From contig OY751495.1 in assembly GCA_963565915.1 (NCBI GenBank), forward strand, positions 2,294,001-2,358,000: a stretch of DNA of 64,000 nucleotides, written 5' to 3'. This stretch comes from Entoloma clypeatum (Eukaryota; Basidiomycota; Agaricomycetes; Agaricales; Entolomataceae). Shown here one piece after another: positions 45,781 to 56,900 of the stretch (position 1 is its first letter; each line of letters begins with the position of its first letter). A model generated the notes under the pieces. It ran no database searches, was not told where the DNA came from, and saw nothing but the letters and a program-made list of their open reading frames with translations. Both the position numbers and the translations under genes were made by a program.

Positions 45781-46768
45781 ACTCATTTCAGTGGAACAGG
45801 GTCGAGTTTACTATAGCCCATGATAAGTATATACACTCCCACCTCCTTTTTCACCCCTTATGGGTCCGAACCCGATAGCTTACTACTACAAAGCCCCCTC
45901 GTCAACATATAGTCGTGAGTCAATAACGTCTGCAGCGTCACTAGGCTCGCTTATCCGTCTTTTCAGTTGTGGCTGGAGTCGTGCCACAGGACTATCCAAG
46001 CAAGCGCACGGCATTGCATGACAGGACTAAAAACCTACCGTTATCATGTATGTTTTCTCGTCCGACTAAAGAGCTGCCGAGCATACTGACATCTATCCTA
46101 CTATACCGGTGTTCTCCCAGCCAACGTGCCTAGCAACAATGCCCCACGGTTCCAGTGTTGATACGCCGCTTTCGTCCACGTCCTATGGTTTCTGGTTCAC
46201 GACGTCTCACGTTAAGCATGGCCGACATGTTTGATACTGTGTTTTCTCTCCTCGCCGTTCAGTGTATGTCTTCCCTCAAACCTAGTGTTCACAGTGTGCG
46301 CTACTTTGTTCACAGACTTCACCCCTTCCCCCCATTACCGTGCAAGGTGCGCGCAGCCGAATCAGGCCCATTTAATTGAGATGTATGGCTATGCGGCCCA
46401 CTGCGGGGCTGCCACCTTCCTCCGTGAATTCTGTAGATATACCTTGTTGTGTACTGTTAGATAATGAACCATGAGTATTTCCCAGAAATAAAAAATAAAA
46501 ATAAAAAAACACCTCTTCCTTCGTGGTGTACACTGAGAGTGTCAACCTATAGAATTATTGAGCCTACACAAGCCTATGAAGCTACAGTACTATGGTCCTA
46601 CCAGGCTTCTATACTACACAATGTTATGGTGCTATGATGTTACATTGCTATTGGGGTTTAGTACTACATTGCTATGCCTGCCAGTGAGGTTACTACACAG
46701 TGCTATGTCTGCTATGCACGTGAGTGTGTTTGCTATGGTTTGCTATGGCCGTGGGACCACTTTGCTGA
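45781..46768. other. Region without a supported gene
   Basis: Short frames only. From about 46560 to 46760 the DNA is built of repeated GCTATG and CTACAC words, directly before the second gypsy fragment. Confidence 0.4.
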
Positions 46769-47065
46769 TGTAGCTCCGACGTTTTTGTTGATCAGTTCTT
46801 AACAGTATATTCAAACTGCCACTCGCTTATCTGTATTTCAAATTCCAGTTATGGCAGCCCGCACCACTCAGAACTCCCGCGCAGCAGCAGCAGCGGCAAA
46901 CCTGCAGGACACCAGGGCGTCATTTCTACATACGTTCCAAGATCTTTCTGCAGAACCCAAACCTGACCCCATATCTCCGACACCACGTCCCCGAACACCT
47001 CAGACATTGGGACCTCCGATCCCTGAAGGATCCCGTCATTCCCACAAATCTCTGACTTCTCCTTC
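46769..47065 (+). mobile_element. Ty3/gypsy element, copy 2, left piece (leader and gag start)
   Basis: Starts in the leader (TAGCTCCGACG..., shared with copy 1 at 36228) and continues into gag at ATG 46851 (MAARTTQNSRAAAAAANLQD). Gag is cut at about codon 72 (SLTSPS) by the KDZ element. The LTR is missing on this side. The TCTCCTTC at 47058-47065 is the left copy of the KDZ target duplication. Confidence 0.85.
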
Positions 47066-47071
47066 AGGTAG

Positions 47072-47176
47072 TCAACCTACACTGTATTGTAATATACGGT
47101 CTAGCGAACGCATACACTGTATGGTAAATTACGGAAGCAGCGAATTCGCTAGAGCACCAGCGAATTCGCCACGGCG
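47072..47176 (+). repeat. Left terminal inverted repeat of the KDZ element
   Basis: Begins TCAACCTACACTGTATTGTA, contains two GCGAATTCGC palindromic blocks and ends GCCACGGCG. The reverse complement of 60600-60704 is identical except for one visible change (C/T in CCAG[C/T]GAATTC). Confidence 0.95.
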
Positions 47177-47530
47177 GGCGGCGACAGAATGAAATGTGGC
47201 CGGCGACAAGTCAATGCGGCCGGCAACAAACTCTATGCCCCCGGCGACAAACTCAATGCAGCCGGCGACAGTCAATGCAGCCGGTGACAACGATCGGCCG
47301 ACGACAGTCAAATGAAATGTGGCCGGCGACAACACATCAATTGACAGTCAAATGTTGGCCGGTGACAATGTCAATCCAGCCGGCGACAACAGGTCAATCC
47401 AGCCGGCGACCCTCAAATGAAACATGGCCAGCGAAAAAACTCAATGGTCACCAGCGAAAAGGTTGAAAAGGACCAGCGAAAGGTGGCCGGCGACAACACT
47501 CAATGCGGCCCTCAATGCGGCCGACACCAG
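47177..47530 (+). repeat. Left subterminal repeat array
   Basis: Irregular repeats of about 18-24 bp with core CCGGCGACA plus AACTCAATGCAG or GTCAATCCAG. The same words occur inverted beside the right TIR. Likely transposase-binding or replication-related sites; that is inference. Confidence 0.8.
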
Positions 47531-47790
47531 GATTGCCGTTGTCATCTTGACGGAGTAGTCCGTTGTGGCATGAGACATTGATCTTGCCTGGACGTGTCGC
47601 CGGCACAAGACATGTCCTGAGACCGGCGACACGGCGAACACGTACCGGCGAAACGATGGTCGGCGAAACGATGGTCACCGGCGAAAGGAAGGACTGGCGA
47701 AAAGGTTTACCAGCGAAAGGAAGGGCGGCGAAAGGAAGGATCGGCGAAAGAATGTCAGTGAAAGGATGTCGAAAGGATGTCGGCAAGGAA
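47531..47790 (-). pseudogene. Inverted partial copy of the KDZ transposase exon and its repeat-filled intron
   Basis: Reverse-complement homology to 56341-56645. Starting at 47531, GATTGCCGTTGTCATCTTGA and ATGAGACATTGATCTTGCCTGGAC match the transposase coding strand in reverse, followed by the same CGGCGAAAGGAAGG array. It is diverged at scattered positions. Confidence 0.85.
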
Positions 47791-47872
47791 TCAAGCCGGC
47801 GACAACAGTCATCTGTTACAAACCAGGAGGTGTTTCACGTTATCCTATTTTACATTGCAACCCCTAATGTAC

Positions 47873-48694
47873 CTATTCCCCATCGCCCAACCGCCCACCC
47901 GCACCCTCCCCATCTTGTTCCTGCATTGCCCCACGATCTATATTGATGATCCTGTCGGCAATATTGTCGCTGACCATCTCATCAACCATTCGCCGGGTGT
48001 CAGCCGCCTGGCGCCGGGAAGTGTCAAGGGTGTGGATCCTGTGTACCTCTGCATGGTACAGACGGTGTGCAGCATCCTTGTAGCTGATGCCCAGCTGTGC
48101 CCGGAGGGCTTTGACCTCCGCATGAAGCGCGAGAAGTTCTCTATGGCTCAAACCCTATAGAAAGCGGTGAGAGCGAAACACACAGGGGAGGGAAATGACA
48201 TACTGGTACAGCGGGTGCTGGGACAGTACCCCAGTTGATGAGGCCTGAAGACAGGGCTTCCATAGAAAGGGGCTGAGGAGCAAGGAGGTCAGCCGGATGA
48301 ATAAGACCGCTGATCGGCGAAACATAGCAAAAGGCTGCTCGGCGAAAAGACCGGCGAACACTGCACGGCGAATAACCGGCGAAGAGCATCGGTGAAGAGC
48401 ATCGGCGAATGACCGGCGACAACTTGTCGGCCAACAAATATCGGCGACGATGCTCATCCGCACACATGAGGTGGATGGAGTCAAGGAATGTGGTGGTGGG
48501 TGGTATGGGGAACAGCTCACCCCTCCTGCGGCGTGCTCAACATCAAGAGAGCGCCGCATCTCTGCCATGTTCAGGGCCAGATCCGTGGCAGGGACAAGGA
48601 AATTTGGCACCAGATACTCGTGCCCATCTGGGGTGGTACCTATCGTATAGCCCGGCGGCACATCGTGATGGGGTTGGTTGGATGGGGCAGACAT
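47873..48694 (-). CDS. KDZ-associated cargo protein (PPGY...PNFLVPAT family)
   Basis: First exon from ATG 48694: DVPPGYTIGTTPDGHEYLVP, then NFLVPATDLALNMAEMRR, ending near a GTGAGC at about 48520. An exon near 48300-48215 reads PQPLSMEALSSGLINWGTVP, then a GTATGT...TATAG intron. The last exon 48154-47873 reads HRELLALHAEVKALRAQLGI and SYKDAAHRLYHAEVHRI, stop 47873. The combination of a PPGYxxxxTPxGxEYxVPxFLVPAT start and an ISYKDAAHRLYxAEV end is one I remember from hypothetical proteins beside KDZ transposases in mushrooms. Middle exons are unresolved. Probably cytoplasmic or nuclear; role unknown. Confidence 0.6.
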
Positions 48695-48883
48695 GAGGAG
48701 TAGCAGAAAAGAAGGCGACGGGTGGGAATTAGGTTGCCGATCATCACAATGATCAGGGCGGAAGTAGTCACGTGTTATAAAAGTTTGTTTTTTTCATTTA
48801 TTCAACGGCGAGCGGCGATTACACGCGTTTCCAACTCATCTACCTACCTACTACCAACACATTTCCACAACACCGCCCTCAAG
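48695..48883. promoter_or_regulatory. Bidirectional promoter between two cargo genes
   Basis: 189 bases between divergent starts. On the plus strand a CACGTG-type E-box (48769-48774) is followed by TATAAAA (48776-48782), about 100 bases before ATG 48884 and with a T-run between. Confidence 0.5.
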
Positions 48884-50100
48884 ATGTCCGCTACTCCCCG
48901 CAAGACCGAAGACATTGTCACCGACTTCGCCCGTTTCGACGCCACCATTCGCAAGGGGATGGCTGATGGGACCATCATTGAAGGGTTAAAGGGGATGAAG
49001 GGAAAGTTGGTGAGTAACCCCCGGAGCCGTTGTATTGACCCAATTCTAACGTATTTCACAAACAGTTGAAATTGTTCAAGGAAGTGGCGGGGCAACCGGC
49101 GGCACCGTTTGCCAGGTTCGCCTGGATAAATCAGTTCGTCATGTCCTGGGCCCACAAGCGCAAAGAGGACGGGTTTCTGGAAGGTCAACGCCTCGTCCTG
49201 GCAACGTTCGACAGCCTGTGGGTACAAGAGGCAACGGCCCCTGTCACTGCACCATTGGCTGGGCCAAGCAATGTGCCGACAGGAGCCGCGGGTGGACGTC
49301 CGACACCACGCCCCCTTACGGCGAAGGGCAAAGAACCGGCAAAGGGCAAAGAACCGGCGAAGGGAAAAGAAACGGCGAAGGGAAAGGACACGGCGAAGGG
49401 AAAGAACACGGCGAAGGGAAAGGAAACAGCGAAGGGAAAGGAAACAGCGAAGGAACAGGAGGGGGAGAAGAATGGCAGGCGATCAAGGGAGACAGGGGAA
49501 GCCCGGCGCGGGGGGTCAGAGGAGATGGAGGTGGACGAGTTGTCGAAGGAGAAGATGGCGACGGCAAAGGAGAAGACAGAAACGGCAAAGGAGATAACGG
49601 CGACGACAACGGCGAAAACAACGACGGCGAAAACGACGGCGACAACAATAACGATGGCAAACGAGAAAACGGCGACAACAACGGCGACGGCGAAGCAACC
49701 GGCAAAGAAGATAGTGGGTGCAGCAAAGGCAGGAACGGGAAAGGTGGCGAAGGACACACCTGCGAAGATGACGCTGAGGTCGAAGCCAACCGTGGCTTCA
49801 AGCAGTGACGAGGACGAGCAACTGGCACCAGCCCGAGGTGAGACGACGCAAGGCCGCAGGAATTACGCTCGGCGAGCCCCTGTCCACACTGGCGAATACA
49901 ACGACATCCCGTGCGATAGGTGCAAATTGAAGGCGCAGCCGTGTGAGAAGGAGAAGTTTGCGGCAGCGTGTTATGCCTGCTACACGCTGAAGGGGAAATG
50001 CCTGACTGGTGGCGAGGCGCCTCAGAGGAAGAAGAAGACCAAGATGGAGGGCCGCAGTGCGTCACGAAAGGCGAAACCGGCGAAGGAGGCACCACGGTAG
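48884..50100 (+). CDS. KDZ cargo protein with lysine-rich repeats and a Zn2Cys6-like cluster
   Basis: Two exons in phase: 48884-49009 and 49066-50100 (386 residues). The N-terminal 110 residues look folded (MSATPRKTEDIVTDFARF; FARFAWINQFVMSWAHKRKE). The centre is low-complexity: repeated AKGKE units, then acidic and threonine/alanine-rich DNA, encoded by GGCGAAGG/GGCAAAGG words. The C-terminus has C-x2-C-x6-C-x8-C-x2-C-x6-C (residues 325, 328, 335, 344, 347, 354), the spacing of a fungal Zn2Cys6 binuclear cluster, unusual in being C-terminal. DNA binding is likely by analogy. The frame continues open past the TAG at 50098 for another 70 codons. Confidence 0.72.
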
Positions 50101-50149
50101 AAGGCGACGAAGGCGACTGAATATGTGGAGGTAGAGACAGAGGTGGACG

Positions 50150-51517
50150 GTGACGATGAGGACGACAAAGATAAGAACGGCGATGTGGCGACTGGCCCAG
50201 GAGCAACCACCTCCTGGCGACGACCCATCAGCAACGGCGAAGCCAGGGGTGACACTTCGCCGGCGGCGTGTTCGACGCTGCCCCCCGCCCTCACGGATGC
50301 ACGTGAGTAATTATACTGAATCATTTCTTGGACATCATCTCACGCAGTCTGGCCTGGCAGTGGAGCTATACCTGGTGGACTGGTTCCGCCAGCAGGGAAC
50401 CATCTCGCAGCGGGCATACCATACACAGAGTGGCGCCCTCTTCAAACTCGAAGGGCAGATCAACAAGCTCACGAACCGCTTCAACCAGATCCTCGAGGGG
50501 GCAAATGCACAGCTGGCGATGCAGGAGGAGAACGCGTACTCCCGCCTGTTGTACATGGAGGACACACTAGAGGGGTTGAACGTCAGGTTGACGGACATCG
50601 AGAACTACCTGGGTTTCGACCGCCGTCCCGCCCACGACGACCGCGAGTACTGGCGACCCTACCTTCCCCCACCACCAGAAGTCAACGTAGAGCGCCTCTG
50701 GCCTGCGGACCCCGAGGGGATGGACCCTGAGCACTACAAGATGGGGGGGTGGCAGCAGGACAGGGGTGCATGGCAAGATTTGCCCCTGCGACGGCCATCG
50801 ACGATGAGTGACCCGCCATCATCGACCCCTCGCGCCTTGCGCCGACCACCCTTTGCCGGATCCTTTGCCGGGTCCCTCGCCGAGCCCTTCGCCGGGTCCT
50901 TCGCCGAGCCCTTCGCCGAAGGTTCTGGGGCCACGCCTGGCCCATCTCGGCGAGTGCCATTCGCCGGTGGTCATCCGCTGGACAACCCCTACGCCGCTTC
51001 CTTCGCCGTTGGGCATTCGCCGGTCAGTCGCCGGGATGACTCTCCCTTGCCGTCGCCCCCAGCTGTCACTGCCACCACCACTACCACCACCACTGCCGCT
51101 GCCACCGTCACCGCTGCCTCCCACCCCGTCACACACCCCGTCGTTGCCCCTCCTGCAGTCTCCCACCCTGTCGTCGCCCCCCCTGCAGTCAACCTTATCA
51201 CGCCGACACCAACGACATCCCAGGAGACGGCGCAAGGCACGGTGCAACTCACCCCCCCCCCACCTGCGAGTCCTATGGCTGTCGTCGCAGAGGAGGAATC
51301 TGTGACGGAAGAGGATGTGCCCGACACCACCAACACTCGTCCGGTGACCCTCGCCGCCTTGCCTGCCGATGTGCTTTGGCGAAGTCCTCAGCTAAGCGAC
51401 CACTCACGTTTGCCATCTGCATCAGGCAGTACAGCGTCATCTGAGGGGAAACGTGGACGAAAGCGCAAGGGTGGGGATGACAGCAGCACGACTGGGGGAA
51501 AGCAGTCTCGCGCGTGA
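50150..51517 (+). CDS. KDZ cargo protein with FAG repeats
   Basis: The frame from about 50150 to 51517, with a probable intron 50300-50347 (GTGAGT...CG CAG, removed in frame), gives SGLAVELYLVDWFRQQGT, a coiled coil (LEGQINKLTNRFNQILEGAN), then ENYLGFDRRPAHDDREYWRP. After that come FAG/FAE repeats (PPFAGSFAGSLAEPFAGSFA) encoded by TTCGCCGG words, proline/valine repeats (VVAPPAVSHPVVAPPAV) and a basic GKRGRKRKG tail. The true start is uncertain: it may begin upstream in the same transcript as 48884-50100. Typical of agaricomycete transposon-linked proteins; function unknown. Confidence 0.5.
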   Translation: MTMRTTKIRTAMWRLAQEQPPPGDDPSATAKPGVTLRRRRVRRCPPPSRMHVSNYTESFLGHHLTQSGLAVELYLVDWFRQQGTISQRAYHTQSGALFKLEGQINKLTNRFNQILEGANAQLAMQEENAYSRLLYMEDTLEGLNVRLTDIENYLGFDRRPAHDDREYWRPYLPPPPEVNVERLWPADPEGMDPEHYKMGGWQQDRGAWQDLPLRRPSTMSDPPSSTPRALRRPPFAGSFAGSLAEPFAGSFAEPFAEGSGATPGPSRRVPFAGGHPLDNPYAASFAVGHSPVSRRDDSPLPSPPAVTATTTTTTTAAATVTAASHPVTHPVVAPPAVSHPVVAPPAVNLITPTPTTSQETAQGTVQLTPPPPASPMAVVAEEESVTEEDVPDTTNTRPVTLAALPADVLWRSPQLSDHSRLPSASGSTASSEGKRGRKRKGGDDSSTTGGKQSRA

Positions 51518-51667
51518 ACACGCGATTTTTTATTTTTTATTCACATATCCATTCAACTCGCTTTCATTTGTTTTACGATTTCCTTATTGCTTGTAATGTA
51601 AGTATTGTATGAAAGGCAATACTACTTTTGTCGTTTGGAACGGCGAAGGCCATTTGAGTGATCTGAA

Positions 51668-51898
51668 TCAGTTATTAGCATGGGGATAATTCAAAATCAG
51701 AAACACGAATATCCTACCATTTGGTGTAATCAATGTTGGATCAATCACTGAGTCATTTGCTCGATTCAACATCAAAGCTCGTACGGCAGAGGCTAGGACA
51801 CTATACTGTGGGTCACCATCCAGTGGGCCATTGATCGGCGCCGTGACCATCATGCCCTGTAGAACGAGTTCATTCATTTGCATTTGACCTACAGTCAC
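51668..51898 (-). CDS. Possible last exon of the minus-strand cargo gene or a small ORF
   Basis: Reads MQMNELVLQGMMVTAPINGP and NDSVIDPTLITPNGR. It could be a 3' exon of the gene at 52208-53678 or stand alone. The DNA between them (51900-52200) is full of TTCGGCGA words. Confidence 0.2.
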   Translation of the reverse strand: MTVGQMQMNELVLQGMMVTAPINGPLDGDPQYSVLASAVRALMLNRANDSVIDPTLITPNGRIFVFLILNYPHANN

Positions 51899-52207
51899 AT
51901 ATCCGTCACTGGTGACACCTTCGGTAAAATGTTCTTCGGCGAAAGGTCCTTCGGCGACATCACCGGCGAACCTTTCTTCGGCAACATTCCTGACAGCGAA
52001 TGGATCATCGGCGAAGTTGCCCTCGGCGACAATGGGGCGAACACGGCAAATGTCGCCGGTGGCTATATGACTGCTCGCCGTCCCCTCACTTCCACTGGGC
52101 CATTCTGTATCAGACGCGTGATGACTTCCGCTCCCCTGTGAGACGCTAATGCGATGGCGCTGATCTGGGACAGCAAGCAGGCCATTCCTTGCTGATCGGC
52201 TCTGCCT

Positions 52208-53678
52208 TCACCGTCCCCTTTGAGCTTCTGCTAGTATGGGGTATTGGCTTTCCACCTCGTGTCTGTCCTTGTCGACAATCTTCTTGAAGCGAAATGCCTT
52301 GCCTGCACCATGTCGATCCTGCCTTGATATGACGTGTTCAAAAAAGGCCTCGATCTCCTTCTTGTGCAGGTTTCGTGGATCCTTGATAGTGAACCCCTGT
52401 GGGAGGTATTCAGCTGCCACCAAGAGTCGCGTGTTAGCTGCCAGAGTCCCAAATGGCACATGGTTAGTACGGCCAGCCGACGCAAGAGCTGTCATACTTC
52501 CAATCAGCAGCACTCGATTGAGAACAAACTCGCTTACAGTAGTGTTTGGACAAGAACTCGCATAGTAAGTGCTCGAGCTGACCCTTGGTCATTGTTCCAA
52601 AAGAGACATCGGGAACGAGGGGAAACCCATTCGGCGAAAGGGCTATTGTCGCTGCGACGGCCAGCTGATCAGTTGCATTCGCCGGAGTCAGTCTGTCATT
52701 CGCTGGCGTCAGTCTTCCATTCGCCGGAGCATTCGCCGGAGTCAGTCTTCCAGCATCCGGCACATGTTTGAGGCCCTTAACATACTCCCCAAAAAAACGG
52801 CACATCTCATTCACCACGGTGGCCTTGCTCTCCACAAATGACGGTGCCTTTTTACCCATCAGTCCCGCTGAGTCCTCATGACTTTAGCCAGTTAGCCAGT
52901 TTTGTAAACTGTCGCCGACCGGCGAACATGACGCACCACATTATTCTGTATTTCCCATCCTCTCTCGGGTACCCATAAAATGTCATTGTCACTACACCCA
53001 TCTCACGCCAACACTTTGTGGAGAAATCCTCCACTCTCAGGGTTGCCTTGGACTTTGCTAGCCTGTCGTCGTGGTTAGGTGTGTACACTGCAATCAGCGA
53101 AGACTTACCGGCGCTGTACCTCAGGAGGATTACCTTGTTCCTGATGCTGGTCCACTAGAATTTGGATTTCCTTCTTACCCTCAGCATCCATGGCTTCATA
53201 AATATTTTTTGCGGCACTCAACCTCTGTCCAAAATGTGCTCGGAGTGCAAGATTCAGATTCTCCACACCAAGCATCCTCTTCATTTTCTCCTTTACCTCA
53301 TTCCCCTTCACCTGCCACACAACCTCCAGTCTACTCACCTTGTGATCATGTTGCCCCCTTGTGGTCACAAATGGTCTCCAGTTGTTCTGGAGCCACTTTG
53401 CAAGTCTCTGTACTATGGTTAATTAATCCTGCAACACACATATATAGTCCAACTCATACCTCAGTCCGCTCCTTCACTTCCTTTGGTTCTATTGGAACAT
53501 CCCCATTCTGTGTCCAGTAGTTGAGCAGTGGGAGCAATATTGAAGTTACGATCTCGCGGCGTGCTGCTGAGGGTGTTGCAGAGCGGTACTCATGCTTGAA
53601 ATGTTGAAAGGTGGCTCGCTCCTCTGCCGTGTACTGACAGTCAGCTCGAGGCTTCCTTTGTGGCACAAAGTCGGACAT
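52208..53678 (-). CDS. KDZ-associated cargo protein, multi-exon
   Basis: ATG 53678 (MSDFVPQRKPRADCQYTAEE); exon 1 ends at 53460 with donor GTATGA. Exon 2 starts AGA CTT GCA (RLAKWLQNNWRPFVTTRGQ) and carries VVWQVKGNEVKEKMKRMLGV and GQRLSAAKNIYEAMDAEGKK. Exon 3 reads KSKATLRVEDFSTKCWREMG and VVTMTFYGYPREDGKYRIMW, with a probable intron holding GGCTAAC. Exon 4 reads GKKAPSFVESKATVVNEMCR, three GRLTPAN/DRLTPAN repeats (CCGGCGAATG words), and PDVSFGTMTKGQLEHLL. Exon 5 (from about 52499) reads AGRTNHVPFGTLAANTRLLV and DPRNLHKKEIEAFFEHVISR; stop at 52208 unless a further intron follows. The layout matches hypothetical proteins I remember next to basidiomycete transposases. Function unknown. Confidence 0.62.
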
Positions 53679-53954
53679 GGGTGGTGGGACGTGGAATTAT
53701 TCAAGAAACATCCTCGATGGAACCCATTGGACATATATTGCTTTAGTGATTTTCGTGAACACATGTTTAATACTTTGATCATTGATGTTTAATACTTTGA
53801 TCATTGATGATGTACAAAAATGATAGAAGACAAGCTTTTGCGGTGACAAGTGAACACGCGGAGATCATTGTGGGCATGTGTTCACCATGCGCCGTCGCAT
53901 TTTTGCCCGTTTGAACCAATCCTCTCTCGTGAACCAATCCTCCCCAACCTTTCA

Positions 53955-56900
53955 ATGTTGAGCCGACGATCAAAGCGACAGAAGAGAATTCATGTATATG
54001 ATGAGGATGAGGATTATCAGGTGGTTACAGTAAAGAAGGTGATTGTATCGACTCGACAAGGACTAATTACCCGAGATGTTGATGTCCCACTATACCCGCC
54101 CACCAATTCCAATCTACAATCAGATGACGAGGCAGGTCCAAGCACTGAGCCTGTCAGTGTTGCGATCCCTCCAGATGGCCCTTTTGGTGATGCTGGATGG
54201 GAAGGATTGGCGAGCGATGACATGAATCCAAATAGAAACAAGGTACCAGCTAATAAATGATCTCGAGTATAATTACTAACAGGCATGGTAAAGCAACACT
54301 ACTGGATGCAAGAATTTGTCCATCGTGCCGATTCCTTGTTGGCCGCATTACTCTCCTGAGAAGCTTTGCCGGCTGGTGGATACTGCCAGACATGCACTGG
54401 TGAGAAAAGAGCTGTGTGGAGGTGCATAGATTGTACCATAACACCTTTACTCTGTCGTGGGTGCATGCGTCATGCTCATCGACATGACCCGTTGCACCGC
54501 ATCGAGTGTTGGACTGGTAGTTTCTTTCGCCGTGCCGCTTTGTGGGAGGTCAGTACATACATTCTTGTTCCGCATCATCTGGACACAGACCTCTGCCCAT
54601 CATTGGAATGGCAAGTCACATTCTTGGAAGAACTTCAGATCCAGCAAGATGAGAAGGAACAGCATCGACTCACGGCAACAGCCTTTGCCGGTGAGAATGC
54701 ATTCGCCGGTGGGAATGCATTCGCCGGTGACACTACATTCACCGGTGACACTACATTCGCCGGTGACACTAACTTCGCCAGTGACACTAACTTCGCCGAT
54801 GATGATGCATTCGCCGGTGACACTACCTTCGCCGGTCCTACTGCCGATGGGGTGGACGATGATGATACTGACTACCCGAGTACCGAACTCGGCGAGGATG
54901 ACGATGAGGACGGCAACTTGATGCCATGCCACGGATATCTCACTGAGAATCCCCTGAAGGCGGCGCCCTTCGCCGACAACACAACGGCCAGCGATTCAGC
55001 TGCTGCCGAGGCACACACTAGTTCCATCCCCACCATACCCCAGCATGACTCATTGCTCAACCACTATGTGTGTGTTGTTCACCCTAATGGGATCCATCAT
55101 CTTGCGCTGGTTACCTGTCAGTGCCAAGGCCAGGAGAGTGTTCACAGCGACCTGATGCACTGTCGCCTGGTGCCAACAACCTTCATCCGGTACAGAACTC
55201 TGTTCTCTGTCGCTGTTCTGGATGATTTCCGCCTTTCAAACCTCGAGTGCAAGGCCACGGCATACCAATACTTTCAAAAGCTTCATCGACTCACATTTCC
55301 CATGGCACCTCTGAAGGCACCCAACCTCTATCAAGAACTGCTTCGGCTGTCGCGCATCTGGCACTGGTTGAAGAAGAAGTGGGCTGGTCATAGCCACAGA
55401 ACGGCGACCGGCGAACAGACTGCACCTGCCGAATTTGGCAACTTCTGTCCAGCATGTCCCCAACCAGGAATCAATCTCCCAGAACACTGGAAAGAGGATC
55501 CACGACGGTAGGTGCATCATCCCGATATCGTGTTCCTTGGTGAATCAAATGCACAGGTGGGTGTACAATCGGTCTTTTGTCGCTGACGGCAACTTCAAGG
55601 CCGACCATGTTCGGCAAAAAACCTCCGGCGAGGTGTGGCTGGATGAGGGTGCTGGTATGATGTCAAAGCGTGAAGACTATCTCAGATTCCTGAAAACCGC
55701 CATAGAGCGCCTCACAGTATGAAAGTTTCTGCATTGTTATACAGCCCAGAGATGCTGAAAAATTGATCTTTAGAAGGCACCATGTGAGAACCAGTTTCGT
55801 GCCATTGAGCTCGCTATGCTTGGCTCCAAGGCATGCGACATCACTGGCATCGTCGCCGTTGCCTGTGCACGGCATGGGTGTTTTGTCCCCAACGCGATTG
55901 CCAATCTGTTCAAGGGTGAGGGCCAAAAAAATGCTGACTGGGTTCTTCTTATGGGTATCAAGTATGGCAATGTGGATGTGGAACAGATCGTCATGATCAT
56001 CTACGACATCGTCTGTCAATACTTTGTCTACCTTTATGACCGCATTGGTCACCTCCTCCCCCCTGGCCTGGTGCTTGACCGGGCTATCAGCCTCTTTCAT
56101 GTACATGGCCACAAGGAAGAATGTTTTTTCTGGTATGCCACGTCCTTCATTCCTGGCGCCGCCGTCACTGCCGGTGAAATCCTCGAGACTCTGTGGTCAA
56201 ATTTGAACGTCATTACAACAACAGTACGGATGGCTACACTGGCAAATAGGGCCGAAACCATTGATGACCATGCAACAGACTCAAATCACAAGAAGATGTT
56301 GAACATGGGTAAGTATTCCACAATCATCCCTTTCTTGTTTCCCTGACGATTTCTTCGCTGATATCCTTTCACCGACATTCTTTCGCCGATCATCCCTTTC
56401 GCCGGTCCTTCCTTTCGCCGATCCTTCCTTTCGCTGGTCCTTCTTTTCACCGGTGACATCCTTTCGCCGACATTGTTTCGCCGATCCTCCCTTTCGCCGA
56501 TCCTTCCTTTCGCCGTTTTGCCGGTACATGTTCGCCGTTTTGCCGGTCTCAGTACATGTCTTGTGCCGGCGACACGTCCAGGCGAGATCAATGTCTCATG
56601 CTGTGACGGACTACTTCATTAAGATGACGACGGCAATCACCCATGATCATGTGAACAACTGGGAGACAGAAATTAAAGCTGCTGAAGCACGTCGCCTCGC
56701 CGATGTCACGGCAATGGATATTCTATGTACTCATACAACCGAGCCCGAGGAGCCTGTCGATATAATGCCAAGCGAGGTGCACACCCTGGTGGAAGAATGG
56801 ATAAGAATGGCCCTCAATATCGAGGAGAAACAGTGCGTGTTTTATGTGTCACTCACTCATAATCCTTCTGATTTCTGGGCAGGATTGAGTTAGAGGACCG

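Noticed and set aside
47180..47800. Regular short repeats resembling a CRISPR array
   Set aside because: Spacers are not unique or of even length, the host is a fungus, and no cas-like genes occur; the repeats belong to the transposon's subterminal DNA.
49185..50206. Long minus-strand frames opposite the Zn2Cys6 gene
   Set aside because: Low-complexity proline/serine and phenylalanine/alanine repeats are the complement of the AKGKE-encoding DNA; no independent coding signal.
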